A stretch of 64,000 nt of DNA from Thiothrix sp. UBA5583 (GCA_002425225.1 DILV01000003.1:38824-102823), one strand, 5' to 3'. Positions 1 to 9,185 are shown, counted from the stretch's first letter. The notes: generated from the sequence alone by a model not told the origin. A program made the numbers and translations.

Positions 1-1
1 C

Positions 2-346
2 CGTAACCATCAGGCACTGAAAGCCGGAATCGAAGCAATGGGTTTGCAGTTCGTGGTGGATGAAGCCTATCGTCTTCCACAACTGAATTCCGTTACCGTG
101 CCAGCGGGAGTGGATGAAGCGGCAGTACGGGCGGAATTGCTCAACCGTTACAGTCTTGAAATCGGTGCAGGTCTGGGCGCGTTGGCGGGCAAGATCTGGC
201 GCATTGGTCTAATGGGTTTTGCCAGCAACCAGAAAAACGTATTGAACTGTCTGGGCGCATTGGATGCGGTATTGTCTGATATGCAGGCTCCTATTCATTC
301 CAGCATGGCAGTACGGGCTGCCAAAGCGGCATTCGACGCAGCCTGA
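2..346 (+). CDS. Class V aminotransferase (alanine/serine-glyoxylate type), C-terminal part
   Basis: The open frame runs in from the left edge, so only the last 114 residues or so are visible. They match the C-terminal domain of the PLP-dependent class V aminotransferases that use alanine or serine with glyoxylate or pyruvate: LPQLNSVTVPAGVDE, then EIGAGLGALAGKIWRIGLMG, then an NV(L)NCLGALD helix. The PLP lysine and the large domain lie outside the window. The family transfers an amino group between small amino acids and glyoxylate in the cytoplasm. The tail ends in a low-conservation helix and a TGA-type stop. Substrate cannot be assigned from this fragment. Confidence 0.8.
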   Translation, partial: RNHQALKAGIEAMGLQFVVDEAYRLPQLNSVTVPAGVDEAAVRAELLNRYSLEIGAGLGALAGKIWRIGLMGFASNQKNVLNCLGALDAVLSDMQAPIHSSMAVRAAKAAFDAA

Positions 347-356
347 TGGTGTTTCT

Positions 357-1631
357 TCAGCCCCTGTTTTCTGGAGCAGGGGCTTTGGAAGCCGGGCTGA
401 TGGGGGTATTAAGCCTGATTTCTTCCCTGAGAAATTCCAAGTGTTCCAGCGTGGCGTAACCATCTGCCGGGAAACCTGAATCCATCTGCCAGCGGCGCAG
501 GGCGGCACGGGTATTTGGCCCCAGTTTACCGTCTACGCCATCCGTACTGTAACCAGCGGTGGTTAGCAATTGTTGCAGTTCGGCTTTCTGGGTGTGGCTT
601 AACGGTTTTTCATCGTCTGGCCAGGTTCCCAGTAGTGGTGTTTCCCCCCGGATACGGTCGCCCAGATGCCCAACTCCCAAGGCGTAGCTGTAGGCATTGT
701 TGTATTTCAGGATGACCCGGAAATTCTGGAAAGCGAGGAACGCTGGCCCCCGATAGCCCGCTGGCAGCAGTACAAAGGCATTGTCATCACCATCGTTAGC
801 AGTCAGTTGAGCGCTTGCGCTCACGACACCATTTTCTGCCGCCCAGACGCTGACAGGTTGCCAGATGTCAGGATCAGCTTGTTCCCAGGCAAAATTGACT
901 GGCAAACTGGCTTCAATTCCCCAGCGACGCCCAGATTGCCAGCCGGATTGCGCCAGATAGTTGGCTGTTGAAGCCAGTGCGTCAGGAATGCTGTTGACCA
1001 GATCGCGCCGTCCATCACCATCGTAATCGACAGCATAGCGCTCAAACGTGGTGGGAATGAATTGGGTATGCCCGATTGCACCCGCCCAGGAGCCACGCAA
1101 AGACACCATCGAGATGTCACCCTTGTCGAGAATCCGCATGGCAGCCAGCAGTTGTTGCCGCCAGAAGTCACGGCGTTCCTCGGTTCCAGCGTAAGCCAGC
1201 GTTGCCAGTGCCCGCACGATGCTGCGCCCACCCCGGTTTCGTCCAAAATCGCTTTCCATACCCCAGATTGCCAACAGGTATTCCGGTTGCACGCCGTATT
1301 GCTGATAGAGGCGCTCTAGAAGCGGAGCATATTCATGGAGGCGGGCTTGCCCGGCAGCCACCCGATCATCGGATACGGCGCTTTCGAGGTATTCCCAGAC
1401 AGGTTTGGTGAATTCGGGCTGATGGGTATCCAAGCGGAGAACAGTTTTATCCGGCAACAGGTCACGCAACGCGATGTCCAGTGTTTGCGCACGAATGCCC
1501 TGGGTGAGCGCAAGCTCCCGGAACTGGCTTTTCCAGCGGTCAAAAGCACTATCTGTGGCTGCTGTATAACCAAACAACATCACCGCCAGCACCAAAGTGG
1601 TCTGTACGAAACGCACCAGTTTTCGCCTCAT
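357..1631 (-). CDS. Lytic murein transglycosylase, MltB-like, with peptidoglycan-binding domain
   Basis: A 424-residue periplasmic protein that should cleave the MurNAc-GlcNAc glycosidic bond of peptidoglycan to give 1,6-anhydro ends. An N-terminal hydrophobic segment (residues 8-26) is a signal peptide or anchor without a lipobox, unlike E. coli MltB. The SLT_2 catalytic domain spans about residues 30-330; the catalytic acid is Glu126 in AIWGMESDFG, followed by GAIGHTQFIPTTF and the Asp-rich VDYDGDGRRDL. A C-terminal PG_binding_1 domain (about 345-400) contains GVDGKLGPNTRAALRRWQ. It is divergent from the dehydrogenase gene at 1737 and convergent with the aminotransferase, with 10 bp between stops. 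No strong Shine-Dalgarno precedes the ATG. Confidence 0.9.
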   Translation of the reverse strand: MRRKLVRFVQTTLVLAVMLFGYTAATDSAFDRWKSQFRELALTQGIRAQTLDIALRDLLPDKTVLRLDTHQPEFTKPVWEYLESAVSDDRVAAGQARLHEYAPLLERLYQQYGVQPEYLLAIWGMESDFGRNRGGRSIVRALATLAYAGTEERRDFWRQQLLAAMRILDKGDISMVSLRGSWAGAIGHTQFIPTTFERYAVDYDGDGRRDLVNSIPDALASTANYLAQSGWQSGRRWGIEASLPVNFAWEQADPDIWQPVSVWAAENGVVSASAQLTANDGDDNAFVLLPAGYRGPAFLAFQNFRVILKYNNAYSYALGVGHLGDRIRGETPLLGTWPDDEKPLSHTQKAELQQLLTTAGYSTDGVDGKLGPNTRAALRRWQMDSGFPADGYATLEHLEFLREEIRLNTPISPASKAPAPENRG

Positions 1632-1736
1632 TCGGCAATTCCAGACACTACGCTACACATCCGGTTATAATAACAGACTTGTCAGCAAGTACCTCAATAC
1701 TTGGCAGTCAGTTACTGAATTTTCAGGAAAATTTTC

Positions 1737-2552
1737 ATGTCAGAAGCAGTTTTTCTCGATCTTGGCAGCACCAGCCGTGATGACCTTGACCTATCACGCC
1801 TGCAAGCCGCTTGTGGCTCCCTTGCTGTCTGGCAACAGACCTTGCGGGGGCAGTGCCTGCACCATATTGGCAATGCCAGCATTGTTATCAGCAACAAGGT
1901 GATTCTCGACCGACCTCTGCTTCGTTCCCTCGCAACACAACTTGAACTCATCTGTGTTGCAGCCACTGGCACTAACAATATAGACCTGCAAGCTGCGCAA
2001 GAGTTTGCCATTCCCGTTGCCAATATCCGCGATTATGCCAGTCAGTCCGTTGCTGAGCATGTCATCGCCATGATATTTGCCTTGCGCCGCCAGCTACCAG
2101 CATGGCAACAAGCCTTGCAACGGGGTGAATGGCAACGCAGCCCGCATTTTTGCCTGTTGGACTACGCCATGCCGCAAGTGGCGGGCAGCACGTTGGCAAT
2201 TATAGGACATGGCGTGCTGGGAAGGGCGGTAGAAAAACTGGCCTTGGCTGTAGGACTGCGGGTAATCATTGCCGAGCAGCCCGGTAATCCTGTCAGGGCA
2301 GGGCGGGTTGCTTTTGAAGAAGCCCTTGCTCAGGCTGATATTGTCAGTTTGCATTGTCCACTGACGACCACTACCCGTCACCTGATCAATGCCGAGCGTT
2401 TACGCCTGATGAAAGCGGATGCCATCCTGATCAACACGGCGCGGGGTGGAATTGTGGATGAAATAGCCCTGTTGCAGGCGCTCGAGGCAGGGCAGTTGGC
2501 AGACGTAATTACGAGCTGGAAAACAGGGCAGTTGCTCAACCGGGTGGTTTAA
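1737..2552 (+). CDS. D-2-hydroxyacid dehydrogenase (HprA-like) with an internal in-frame deletion
   Basis: The family reduces 2-keto acids such as hydroxypyruvate with NAD(P)H. Most of the protein is normal: N-terminal catalytic lobe, AATGTNNIDLQAA, the NAD-binding glycine motif GHGVLGRAVEKLA (about 160-172), SLHCPLTTTTRHLI, and the catalytic-Arg segment INTARGGIVDE. After LLQALEAGQLAD the sequence jumps straight to SWKTGQLLNRVV, which resembles the normal last residues. About 45-50 residues are missing, including the GxDV loop, the catalytic Glu and the PH-x-(A/S)W catalytic His. Total length is 271 against the usual 310-320. The frame is kept, so an inactive or pseudogene product is likely. 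The next gene ends 3 bp away on the other strand. Confidence 0.8.
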   Translation: MSEAVFLDLGSTSRDDLDLSRLQAACGSLAVWQQTLRGQCLHHIGNASIVISNKVILDRPLLRSLATQLELICVAATGTNNIDLQAAQEFAIPVANIRDYASQSVAEHVIAMIFALRRQLPAWQQALQRGEWQRSPHFCLLDYAMPQVAGSTLAIIGHGVLGRAVEKLALAVGLRVIIAEQPGNPVRAGRVAFEEALAQADIVSLHCPLTTTTRHLINAERLRLMKADAILINTARGGIVDEIALLQALEAGQLADVITSWKTGQLLNRVV

Positions 2553-2555
2553 GCG

Positions 2556-2885
2556 CTATTTTTTGTTGCCAGCCGGGCGCGAAAAGGGGCTAACATTGCC
2601 ACTGACGGAACCATCCAGAGCGTGGATCTTGCTAATTCCCGGTTTTTCGACTTCATCAATGCGGATGACGGAATGAATTGGGATAAAACTGCGTTTGACG
2701 GCATCAAATTCGGTTTTCAGGCGCTCTTCACCGGGGTCAATCACCACGCTGCTTTGCGTGCCGAAGACGATCTCTTCCACTACCACAAAACCGTACAAGT
2801 CGGATTCATACACCTGCCGGGCAAAGATTTCATATACCTTGTCCTGATTGACGAATGTAATGCGGTAGATACGGTCGCTGCTCAA
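2556..2885 (-). CDS. DUF1820 family protein
   Basis: A 109-residue cytoplasmic protein of the DUF1820 family, found mainly in gammaproteobacteria and without known function. Diagnostic stretches are IYRITFVNQDKVYEIFARQVYESDLYGF near the start and FDAVKRSFIPIHSVIRIDEVEK in the middle. The start is a TTG; no ATG or GTG lies closer to the conserved N-terminus. The last 20 residues or so are low-complexity and polar. It is divergent from proA across 106 bp and convergent with the truncated dehydrogenase. Confidence 0.8.
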   Translation of the reverse strand: MSSDRIYRITFVNQDKVYEIFARQVYESDLYGFVVVEEIVFGTQSSVVIDPGEERLKTEFDAVKRSFIPIHSVIRIDEVEKPGISKIHALDGSVSGNVSPFSRPAGNKK

Positions 2886-2991
2886 GGTCTTCTGGCCTCA
2901 CGAAAAAATGGCGTAGTTGTAACAGAAAACGCGGCACAAGTCACTTCCCGTGGTATTATGCCCGCCTGATGTGACAGCAAAGGAAGCGATT

Positions 2992-4248
2992 TTGGACGTT
3001 ATCAATTACATGCAGGAAACCGGTCAGCAGGCTCGTGAAGCCGCCCGGATTCTTGTCAATACCGATACCAGCACCAAGAACAATGCATTGTTACACATTG
3101 CCGATGTGTTGCTGGAACGTGCCGACTGGCTGAAAACTGAAAATGCGAAAGACCTTGTTGCTGGTCGTGACAAGGGTCTGGATGCGGCGATGCTTGACCG
3201 CCTGACCCTGACTGACAAGACCATCGCAGGCATGGCAGAAGGTGTACGTCAGGTGGCAACCCTGGCTGACCCGGTGGGGACAATAACGGATCTTGCTTAT
3301 CGACCTTCTGGGATTCAGGTGGGCAAGATGCGTGTGCCGTTGGGTGTGGTCGGCATCATTTACGAGTCACGCCCGAATGTCACCGTGGATGCGGCCGCCC
3401 TGTGCCTAAAATCCGGTAATGCCACCATTTTGCGTGGTGGTTCCGAAGCGATCCATTCCAACCAGGCCATAGCCAGTTGTGTGCGTGCCGGGCTGGAAGC
3501 CGCCGGTTTGCCAACAGCCTGCGTGCAAGTGGTGGAAACCACGGATCGTACCGCCGTCGGCGAATTGTTGCGTATGCCGCAGTATGTGGATGTCATCGTG
3601 CCGCGTGGTGGCAAGAGCCTGATCGAAAGGGTCAGCGCCGAGTCACGCATCCCGGTCATCAAACATCTGGATGGTATCTGTCATGTCTACATTGATGATC
3701 AGGCAGACATGGACAAAGCCATCAGGGTGGCGTTGAATGCCAAAACCCATCGCTACGGCGTGTGCAATGCGATGGAAACCTTGCTGGTTGCGGAAGCAGT
3801 TGCGGCTGAAGTCCTGCCACCGTTGGCAGAACAATACACAGCCAAGGGCGTGGAATTGCGCGGCTGTGAACGAACCCGTGCCATTTTGCCTGCCTGTATT
3901 GCTGCCAGCGAGGAAGACTGGTCGACGGAATACCTGGCTCCGATCCTCTCCATCCGTATCGTGGCGGACATGGCAGTCGCGATCAGTCATATCAACCATT
4001 ACGGTTCCCACCATACCGATGCCATCATTACCGAAAACTACACCCGCGCACGGGCATTTCTGCGGCAGGTGGATTCCAGTTCGGTGATGGTCAACGCTTC
4101 CACTCGTTTTGCTGACGGGTTTGAATATGGCCTTGGTGCAGAAATCGGTATCAGTACCGACAAGATTCATGCGCGTGGGCCGGTTGGGCTGGAAGGGCTG
4201 ACTTCCCAAAAGTTTGTGGTGCTGGGTGACGGACATATCCGCCAGTAA
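2992..4248 (+). CDS. proA: Gamma-glutamyl phosphate reductase
   Basis: Catalyses the NADPH-dependent second step of proline synthesis, reducing gamma-glutamyl phosphate to glutamate-5-semialdehyde in the cytoplasm. The aldehyde-dehydrogenase-fold protein carries the catalytic cysteine in [11 protein letters not shown], the nucleotide-binding [22 protein letters not shown] segment, and the typical [23 protein letters not shown] near the end. I chose the TTG at 2992 because AAGGAAG sits 6 bases upstream and it gives 418 residues, the normal family length; the frame is open back to a GTG at 2950, and an ATG lies at 3010. proB is not in the window. hisC follows 33 bp downstream, probably co-transcribed. 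Confidence 0.95.
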   Translation: MDVINYMQETGQQAREAARILVNTDTSTKNNALLHIADVLLERADWLKTENAKDLVAGRDKGLDAAMLDRLTLTDKTIAGMAEGVRQVATLADPVGTITDLAYRPSGIQVGKMRVPLGVVGIIYESRPNVTVDAAALCLKSGNATILRGGSEAIHSNQAIASCVRAGLEAAGLPTACVQVVETTDRTAVGELLRMPQYVDVIVPRGGKSLIERVSAESRIPVIKHLDGICHVYIDDQADMDKAIRVALNAKTHRYGVCNAMETLLVAEAVAAEVLPPLAEQYTAKGVELRGCERTRAILPACIAASEEDWSTEYLAPILSIRIVADMAVAISHINHYGSHHTDAIITENYTRARAFLRQVDSSSVMVNASTRFADGFEYGLGAEIGISTDKIHARGPVGLEGLTSQKFVVLGDGHIRQ

Positions 4249-4281
4249 TCCTGATATTTGATTTTTATTGCAAGGCCGAAC

Positions 4282-5412
4282 ATGCAATCAAACATTGATT
4301 TCCAGCAGCTTGCCGTCAGTGGTGTGCAAAAGTTGCACCCTTACCAGCCGGGCAAACCGATAGAGGAGCTGGAACGTGAACTGGGCATTACCAACATCCT
4401 CAAACTGGCTTCCAACGAAAACCCGCTGGGAGCTAGTCCCAAAGCACAGGTTGCTTTGGCAAACCCGTTAAAAACGCTGGAGTTGTACCCTGATGGCAGT
4501 GGCTATCAGTTGAAAGCTGCCATTGCACAGAAACTGGGTTTGCAAAGCGCACAAATTACTTTAGGTAACGGTTCCAACGATGTGCTGGACATGATTGCTC
4601 GTGTCTATCTGGATAACAGTCGGGCTGCGGTGTTTTCGGAATACGCCTTTGCCGTTTACCCGATTGTGACGCTGGCGGTAGGGGCTGAATTGCGCATTGC
4701 CAAGGCTAATCCGCCTGACCACCATACGATGCCTTACGGTCACAACCTGCCGAATCTGGCAGCGAAGATTGATGACAAGACCCGGCTGGTCTTTATTGCC
4801 AACCCCAACAATCCCACCGGGACATGGCTTGGCAAGGATGATTTGCACCGTTTTCTTCAGCGTGTGCCGGAAGATGTTATCGTGGTCATTGACGAAGCCT
4901 ATACCGAATACGTGCAGGATGCTGCCTTCCCCAATGCGCTGGCATGGCTGGAAGAATTCCCCAATCTGATTGTTACCCGTACCTTTTCCAAGATTTATGG
5001 TCTTGCCGGGTTGCGGGTGGGTTACGCTATATCCAACCCGGCAGTGGCCGACATGCTCAACCGGGTACGCCAGCCGTTCAATGTCAACTCGCTGGCTTTG
5101 GCGGCTGCCGAGGCGGCACTGGATGATGATGAGTTCCTGAAGCACAGCGTCATGACCAATACTGCCGGTTTGCAACAATGGTTCGACGCCTGCGCCGAGC
5201 AGGGCTGGGAATACATCCCGACCGTGGGCAATTTCATCACCCTCGATTGCAAGCGTCCGGCAGCACCGCTGTATGATGCCTTGTTGCGTGAGGGTGTGAT
5301 TGTGCGCCCCATTGGCGCTTACGGCCTGCCGCACCACTTGCGCATCACCATCGGTTCAGAGTCGCAAAACACCCGCTGTATCAATGCATTGAAAAAGGTT
5401 CTTGCAGCGTGA
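4282..5412 (+). CDS. hisC: Histidinol-phosphate aminotransferase
   Basis: A PLP enzyme converting imidazole acetol phosphate and glutamate to histidinol phosphate; homologues in this gene order may also act on aromatic keto acids. The class I/II aminotransferase fold is clear: KLASNENPLGASPKA at the N-terminus, LGNGSNDVLDMI, FIANPNNPTGTW, VVIDEAYTEY, and the PLP lysine in TFSKIYGLAGLRVGYA. ATG 4282 is preceded by AAGG at good spacing and gives 376 residues. The stop overlaps the GTG start of tyrA by 4 bp (GTGA), so the two are translationally coupled. The hisC-tyrA-aroA order also occurs in pseudomonads and suggests a role in tyrosine/phenylalanine synthesis. Confidence 0.93.
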   Translation: MQSNIDFQQLAVSGVQKLHPYQPGKPIEELERELGITNILKLASNENPLGASPKAQVALANPLKTLELYPDGSGYQLKAAIAQKLGLQSAQITLGNGSNDVLDMIARVYLDNSRAAVFSEYAFAVYPIVTLAVGAELRIAKANPPDHHTMPYGHNLPNLAAKIDDKTRLVFIANPNNPTGTWLGKDDLHRFLQRVPEDVIVVIDEAYTEYVQDAAFPNALAWLEEFPNLIVTRTFSKIYGLAGLRVGYAISNPAVADMLNRVRQPFNVNSLALAAAEAALDDDEFLKHSVMTNTAGLQQWFDACAEQGWEYIPTVGNFITLDCKRPAAPLYDALLREGVIVRPIGAYGLPHHLRITIGSESQNTRCINALKKVLAA

Positions 5413-6290
5413 TAAAGAAACTTGTCATCTTTGGTGTTGGCCTGATCGGCGGCTCGCTGGCGTTGGCTTTGCGTCAGGCTCATTATTGCCAACAAATCGT
5501 TGGTTGCAGCCGTAACGCCGAACATTTGCAGAAAGCCGTCGATCTCGGCGTCATTGATAGCTTCACCCTCGACCCACAGGACGCAGTACACGATGCTGAC
5601 ATGGTATTGCTTGCTGTCCCCATGGGTGCGATGGGCAAGCTGTTGCAGCAAATCAAGCCGGTATTGCCCGCCGACGCCATCCTTACCGATGCTGGTAGTA
5701 CCAAAGGCAGTGTGGTGGCGGAAGTGGAGCAGGTATTCGGCAAGGATTTCACCCGCTTCGTCCCCGGACACCCGATTGCCGGGCGCGAAAAGAGCGGGGT
5801 GGAAGCGGCTATCCCGGACTTGTACATCAAGCGCCGTGTCATTCTCACCCCGCTGCCACATACCGATGCAGATGCGCTGGCAAGCGTCGCAGCCATGTGG
5901 CAAGTCACAGGCGCCGTACTGGAGCAAATGCCGGTTGAACTGCATGATCAGGTACTGGCAGCGACTAGCCATTTGCCGCATGTACTGGCGTTTTCACTGG
6001 TCGATACCTTGCTGAACCTGCCAATGCGTGAGGATATTTTCCGCTATGCTGCCGGTGGCTTCCGCGATTTCACCCGTATTGCCTCCAGTGACCCGGTGAT
6101 GTGGCGTGATATTTGCCTGACCAACAAAACCGCGATTGTGGACATGATCAGCAAATTGCAAGCCGATTTAAGCGAGTTTGCCGCCCTGATGGAACAGCAG
6201 GATGGCGACGCGCTGTATGAGCGCATGTCACGCGCCAAGCAAGCCCGCGACAGTTACATGGCCTATCTGGAAAATGGCAAACCTGCATGA
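5409..6290 (+). CDS. tyrA: Prephenate dehydrogenase (monofunctional TyrA)
   Basis: Oxidatively decarboxylates prephenate (or arogenate) to the tyrosine precursor. The 293-residue protein has an N-terminal Rossmann domain with IFGVGLIGGSLALALR, then LTDAGSTKG, PGHPIAGREKSG and the helical dimerisation domain with TSHLPHVLAFSLV and FRDFTRIASSDPVMW. No chorismate mutase domain is fused at either end, unlike E. coli TyrA. It starts with GTG inside the hisC stop and ends with ATGA shared with the CHAP lipoprotein gene, so it sits in the middle of a coupled cluster. Confidence 0.93.
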   Translation: MIKKLVIFGVGLIGGSLALALRQAHYCQQIVGCSRNAEHLQKAVDLGVIDSFTLDPQDAVHDADMVLLAVPMGAMGKLLQQIKPVLPADAILTDAGSTKGSVVAEVEQVFGKDFTRFVPGHPIAGREKSGVEAAIPDLYIKRRVILTPLPHTDADALASVAAMWQVTGAVLEQMPVELHDQVLAATSHLPHVLAFSLVDTLLNLPMREDIFRYAAGGFRDFTRIASSDPVMWRDICLTNKTAIVDMISKLQADLSEFAALMEQQDGDALYERMSRAKQARDSYMAYLENGKPA

Positions 6291-7144
6291 TTGCAAAGTC
6301 ATCCTTTCCGTTGTCTGCCTGGATTCTAAGTGCTACCTTGTTGCTGGGTGGTTGTGCAAGCCTGCCGGAAACAGGCAGCAGCGCCTATCCTGCCGGTTTG
6401 GCAGCGGTGTTGCCCAATACTGATGGTTACGGGTTGCTGGCCAAACCTGCACCCTTGCCGGAAGCGGTAAGCAAACAGGCGTATGCACAAGCCAAACAAT
6501 CCTGCGATACCGGCTGCGTAACACCAGCGGGCAAGCTGTTGGGGGTGGCAGACCAGGTTCCGGGCTATTCCAACTGCCAGTCGACTTGTGCACGATCCGA
6601 GTTTTCTTTCATGGACTTGCGCAGTAAAGCGATCTCATTACATGAGAAACCACCCGCAGACAAACAACTGCATTATGTCGGTTTGAGCTACCAGTGTGTG
6701 GAATATGCACGGCGTTGGTGGATGACCAACCTCGGCATTACTTTCGGTGATGTGGATAGCGCCCATGACATTCTCTATCTGACCGAAGGCGAAAATATCC
6801 ATACCGATGGCAAATTCCCGCTGGCACGTTCCATCAATGGCACGGCAAAACGTCCTCCCAAGCGCGGCGACTTGCTGATCTATTACCCCAATCCGGCTGA
6901 CCCGAAATGGCGGCACGGGCATGTGGCGGTGGTGGTCGGAGTTGACTTGCAACACGGCTGGGTGAATGTGGCGGAACAGAATTACAACAACCTGCCCTGG
7001 GCGCAGCCAAACCGGTATGCGCGTCAACTGCGCTTGTTTGAGGTCGGTGGGCGCTACCATATCGCTGATGTGGCGAGTGACAAAACCCGTAACCCGGCAG
7101 GCGGGTTGGTTTCCGGTTGGATTTACCCCGCTACCGCGCAATAA
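6287..7144 (+). CDS. CHAP-domain lipoprotein, glutathionylspermidine-amidase-like
   Basis: A 285-residue predicted lipoprotein: the N-terminus ends in LLLGGCAS, so Cys23 would be lipidated. After a variable region with paired cysteines (about 60-105) comes a CHAP amidase domain with the nucleophile in YQCVEYARRWW, followed by FGDVDSAHDI, then RGDLLIYYPN and the His in WRHGHVAVVVGV, and NVAEQNYNN. The spacing around the cysteine and the FxDVxxAxDI stretch resemble the amidase half of glutathionylspermidine synthetase/amidase more than phage-type CHAP endolysins. Substrate could be peptidoglycan peptides or an amide such as glutathionylspermidine. The gene overlaps tyrA by ATGA and lies 38 bp before aroA, an unusual place for a cell-envelope enzyme. 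Confidence 0.8.
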   Translation: MIAKSSFPLSAWILSATLLLGGCASLPETGSSAYPAGLAAVLPNTDGYGLLAKPAPLPEAVSKQAYAQAKQSCDTGCVTPAGKLLGVADQVPGYSNCQSTCARSEFSFMDLRSKAISLHEKPPADKQLHYVGLSYQCVEYARRWWMTNLGITFGDVDSAHDILYLTEGENIHTDGKFPLARSINGTAKRPPKRGDLLIYYPNPADPKWRHGHVAVVVGVDLQHGWVNVAEQNYNNLPWAQPNRYARQLRLFEVGGRYHIADVASDKTRNPAGGLVSGWIYPATAQ

Positions 7145-7182
7145 TGCCAGCCTGATTTTTTATGTAGAGCAAGGAAAACCGC

Positions 7183-8505
7183 GTGAGCCATTCCAGCACC
7201 AACCTCCAGTTCATCGTCCAGCCCGGCGGCCGCCTGCACGGTAGCGTGCGCGTCCCCGGCGACAAATCCATTTCGCACCGTTCCATCATGTTGGGGTCAC
7301 TGGCAGAAGGCACAACCCATGTCAGTGGTTTCCTGCAAGGTGAAGATTGCCTTTGCACCCTGAAAGCGTTCCGCAGCATGGGTGTGGAAATCGAAGGGCC
7401 GACCGATGACGGTAAAGTGACTATCCACGGGGTAGGGCTGCATGGCCTCACCGCACCTGCGCATGATCTGGATATGGGCAATTCCGGTACATCAATGCGC
7501 CTGATGTCCGGCCTGATGAGTGGGCAAGCCTTCGATGTGCGCATGGTCGGTGATGCTTCCTTATCCAAACGCCCGATGAAGCGCGTCACTGTGCCACTGG
7601 CAAGCATGGGCGCGGAAATTGACGCTACCGAAAAAGGTACGCCGCCGTTGCTGGTGCATGGCGGGCGCAAGCTGCAAGGCATCCATTACGACATGCCGGT
7701 TGCCAGTGCGCAGGTAAAATCCTCCCTGTTGCTGGCGGGTTTGTATGCCGAGGGTGAAACCTCCGTCACTGAGCCTGCTCCGACCCGTGACCATACCGAA
7801 CGCATGTTGCGCGGTTTCGGTTATGCTGTGCAAACGGACGGCAACCGCATTAGCCTGCAAGGTGGCGGCAAACTCACCGCAGCCGACATTGACGTGCCAT
7901 CCGACATTTCTTCGGCAGCCTTTTTCATGGTGGGAGCCAGCATTGCGCCCGGCTCTGACCTGACCATTGAACACGTTGGCATGAACCCGACCCGTACCGG
8001 CGTGATCGACATCCTGCGCCTGATGGGGGCAAATCTTGAAGTGGTGAACGAACGCGAAGTAGGGGGGGAGCCGGTTGCCGACATCCGCGTGCGTTCCGCC
8101 CAACTGCGAGGGATCCAGATCCCTGAAGCCCTTGTGCCACTGGCGATTGACGAATTCCCCGTGCTGTTTATTGCGGCGGCTTTCGCCGAAGGGCAAACCG
8201 TACTGACGGGAGCAGAAGAATTGCGTGTCAAGGAAAGTGACCGCATTCAGGTGATGGCAGATGGTTTGCTGGTGTGTGGTGTCGATGCCCAACCAACCCC
8301 GGATGGCATCATTATCAATCCGGGTAACTTTACCGGTGGCATGATTGACAGCCATGGTGACCACCGGATTGCGATGGCCTTTACCATGGCAGCCTTGTGC
8401 GCTACCCAGCCAATTACTATCAATGACTGTGCCAATGTGAATACCTCCTTCCCCGGTTTCGTACAACTGGCGGCTAATGCAGGCGTGAGGATTACCACCG
8501 CATGA
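7183..8505 (+). CDS. aroA: 3-phosphoshikimate 1-carboxyvinyltransferase (EPSP synthase), class II type
   Basis: Joins phosphoenolpyruvate to shikimate-3-phosphate in the shikimate pathway. The 440-residue protein has VPGDKSISHRSIMLGSLAEG, DMGNSGTSMRLMSGL, VASAQVKSSLLLAG, PTRDHTERML, MNPTRTG and RVKESDRIQVMADGL. The four motifs used to define class II EPSP synthases (GDKx, SAQxK, RxHxE, NxTR) are all present. The residue equivalent to the CP4 enzyme's Ala100 appears to be Gly here. It starts with GTG 8 bases after AAGGAAA, and its stop overlaps the cmk ATG by 4 bp. Confidence 0.95.
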   Translation: MSHSSTNLQFIVQPGGRLHGSVRVPGDKSISHRSIMLGSLAEGTTHVSGFLQGEDCLCTLKAFRSMGVEIEGPTDDGKVTIHGVGLHGLTAPAHDLDMGNSGTSMRLMSGLMSGQAFDVRMVGDASLSKRPMKRVTVPLASMGAEIDATEKGTPPLLVHGGRKLQGIHYDMPVASAQVKSSLLLAGLYAEGETSVTEPAPTRDHTERMLRGFGYAVQTDGNRISLQGGGKLTAADIDVPSDISSAAFFMVGASIAPGSDLTIEHVGMNPTRTGVIDILRLMGANLEVVNEREVGGEPVADIRVRSAQLRGIQIPEALVPLAIDEFPVLFIAAAFAEGQTVLTGAEELRVKESDRIQVMADGLLVCGVDAQPTPDGIIINPGNFTGGMIDSHGDHRIAMAFTMAALCATQPITINDCANVNTSFPGFVQLAANAGVRITTA

Positions 8506-9155
8506 ATGAGCAAACCCTCGTTATCACCATTGATGGCCCTGCCGGGGCTGGCAAAGGCACTATCGCCTGTAGGCTTGCCGACAAACTTGGCTGGCACATG
8601 CTGGACAGTGGCGCGATTTACCGGGTAGCGGCTCTGGCTGCACTGCGCCAACATCTGGATTTGCAGGATGAAACAACTCTTGCCGCCATGATCCCCACGT
8701 TGCAGATTGAATTCAAACAGGGTGAAGCCTGGCTGGATGGCGTGATCGTGACTGGCGAAATCCGCAATGAAACCTGTGCCAGCGCTACCTCACAAATCGC
8801 TGCCTTGCCTGCCGTGCGGGCAGCCTTGCTGGAAGTGCAACGCCATTTTCAGCAAGCCCCCGGCTTGGTGGCTGACGGGCGTGATATGGGGACAGTGGTG
8901 TTCCCTGAAGCCAGCCACAAGTTCTATCTGACCGCCAGCGCCGAAATCCGTGCAGAACGCCGCCTAAAACAGTTGAGTGAACAAGGGCTTAGTGCTAAAC
9001 TCTGCGACCTTATTCAGGACATCAATGCCCGCGATGAGCGCGATGCCAACCGCCCGGTAGCCCCACTGAAACCTGCTGACGACGCAGTGTTGATTGACAC
9101 CAGTTCGCTGGATCAGGATGAGGTATTTGCCGCCGTGTTGCACCACATTGCCTAA
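8502..9155 (+). CDS. cmk: Cytidylate kinase
   Basis: Phosphorylates CMP and dCMP with ATP. The P-loop is in ITIDGPAGAGKGTIACRLA, followed by LDSGAIYRVAALAAL, the insert region, VADGRDMGTVVFP and FYLTASAEIRAERR; NARDERDANRPVAPL is the conserved lid/substrate region. Length is 217 residues, normal for the family. It is coupled to aroA by ATGA and followed by a hairpin terminator before rpsA; the aroA-cmk-rpsA order is common in gammaproteobacteria. Confidence 0.95.
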   Translation: MNEQTLVITIDGPAGAGKGTIACRLADKLGWHMLDSGAIYRVAALAALRQHLDLQDETTLAAMIPTLQIEFKQGEAWLDGVIVTGEIRNETCASATSQIAALPAVRAALLEVQRHFQQAPGLVADGRDMGTVVFPEASHKFYLTASAEIRAERRLKQLSEQGLSAKLCDLIQDINARDERDANRPVAPLKPADDAVLIDTSSLDQDEVFAAVLHHIA

Positions 9156-9185
9156 GCATCTGAATTGAATAGCTAACTATGAGGT

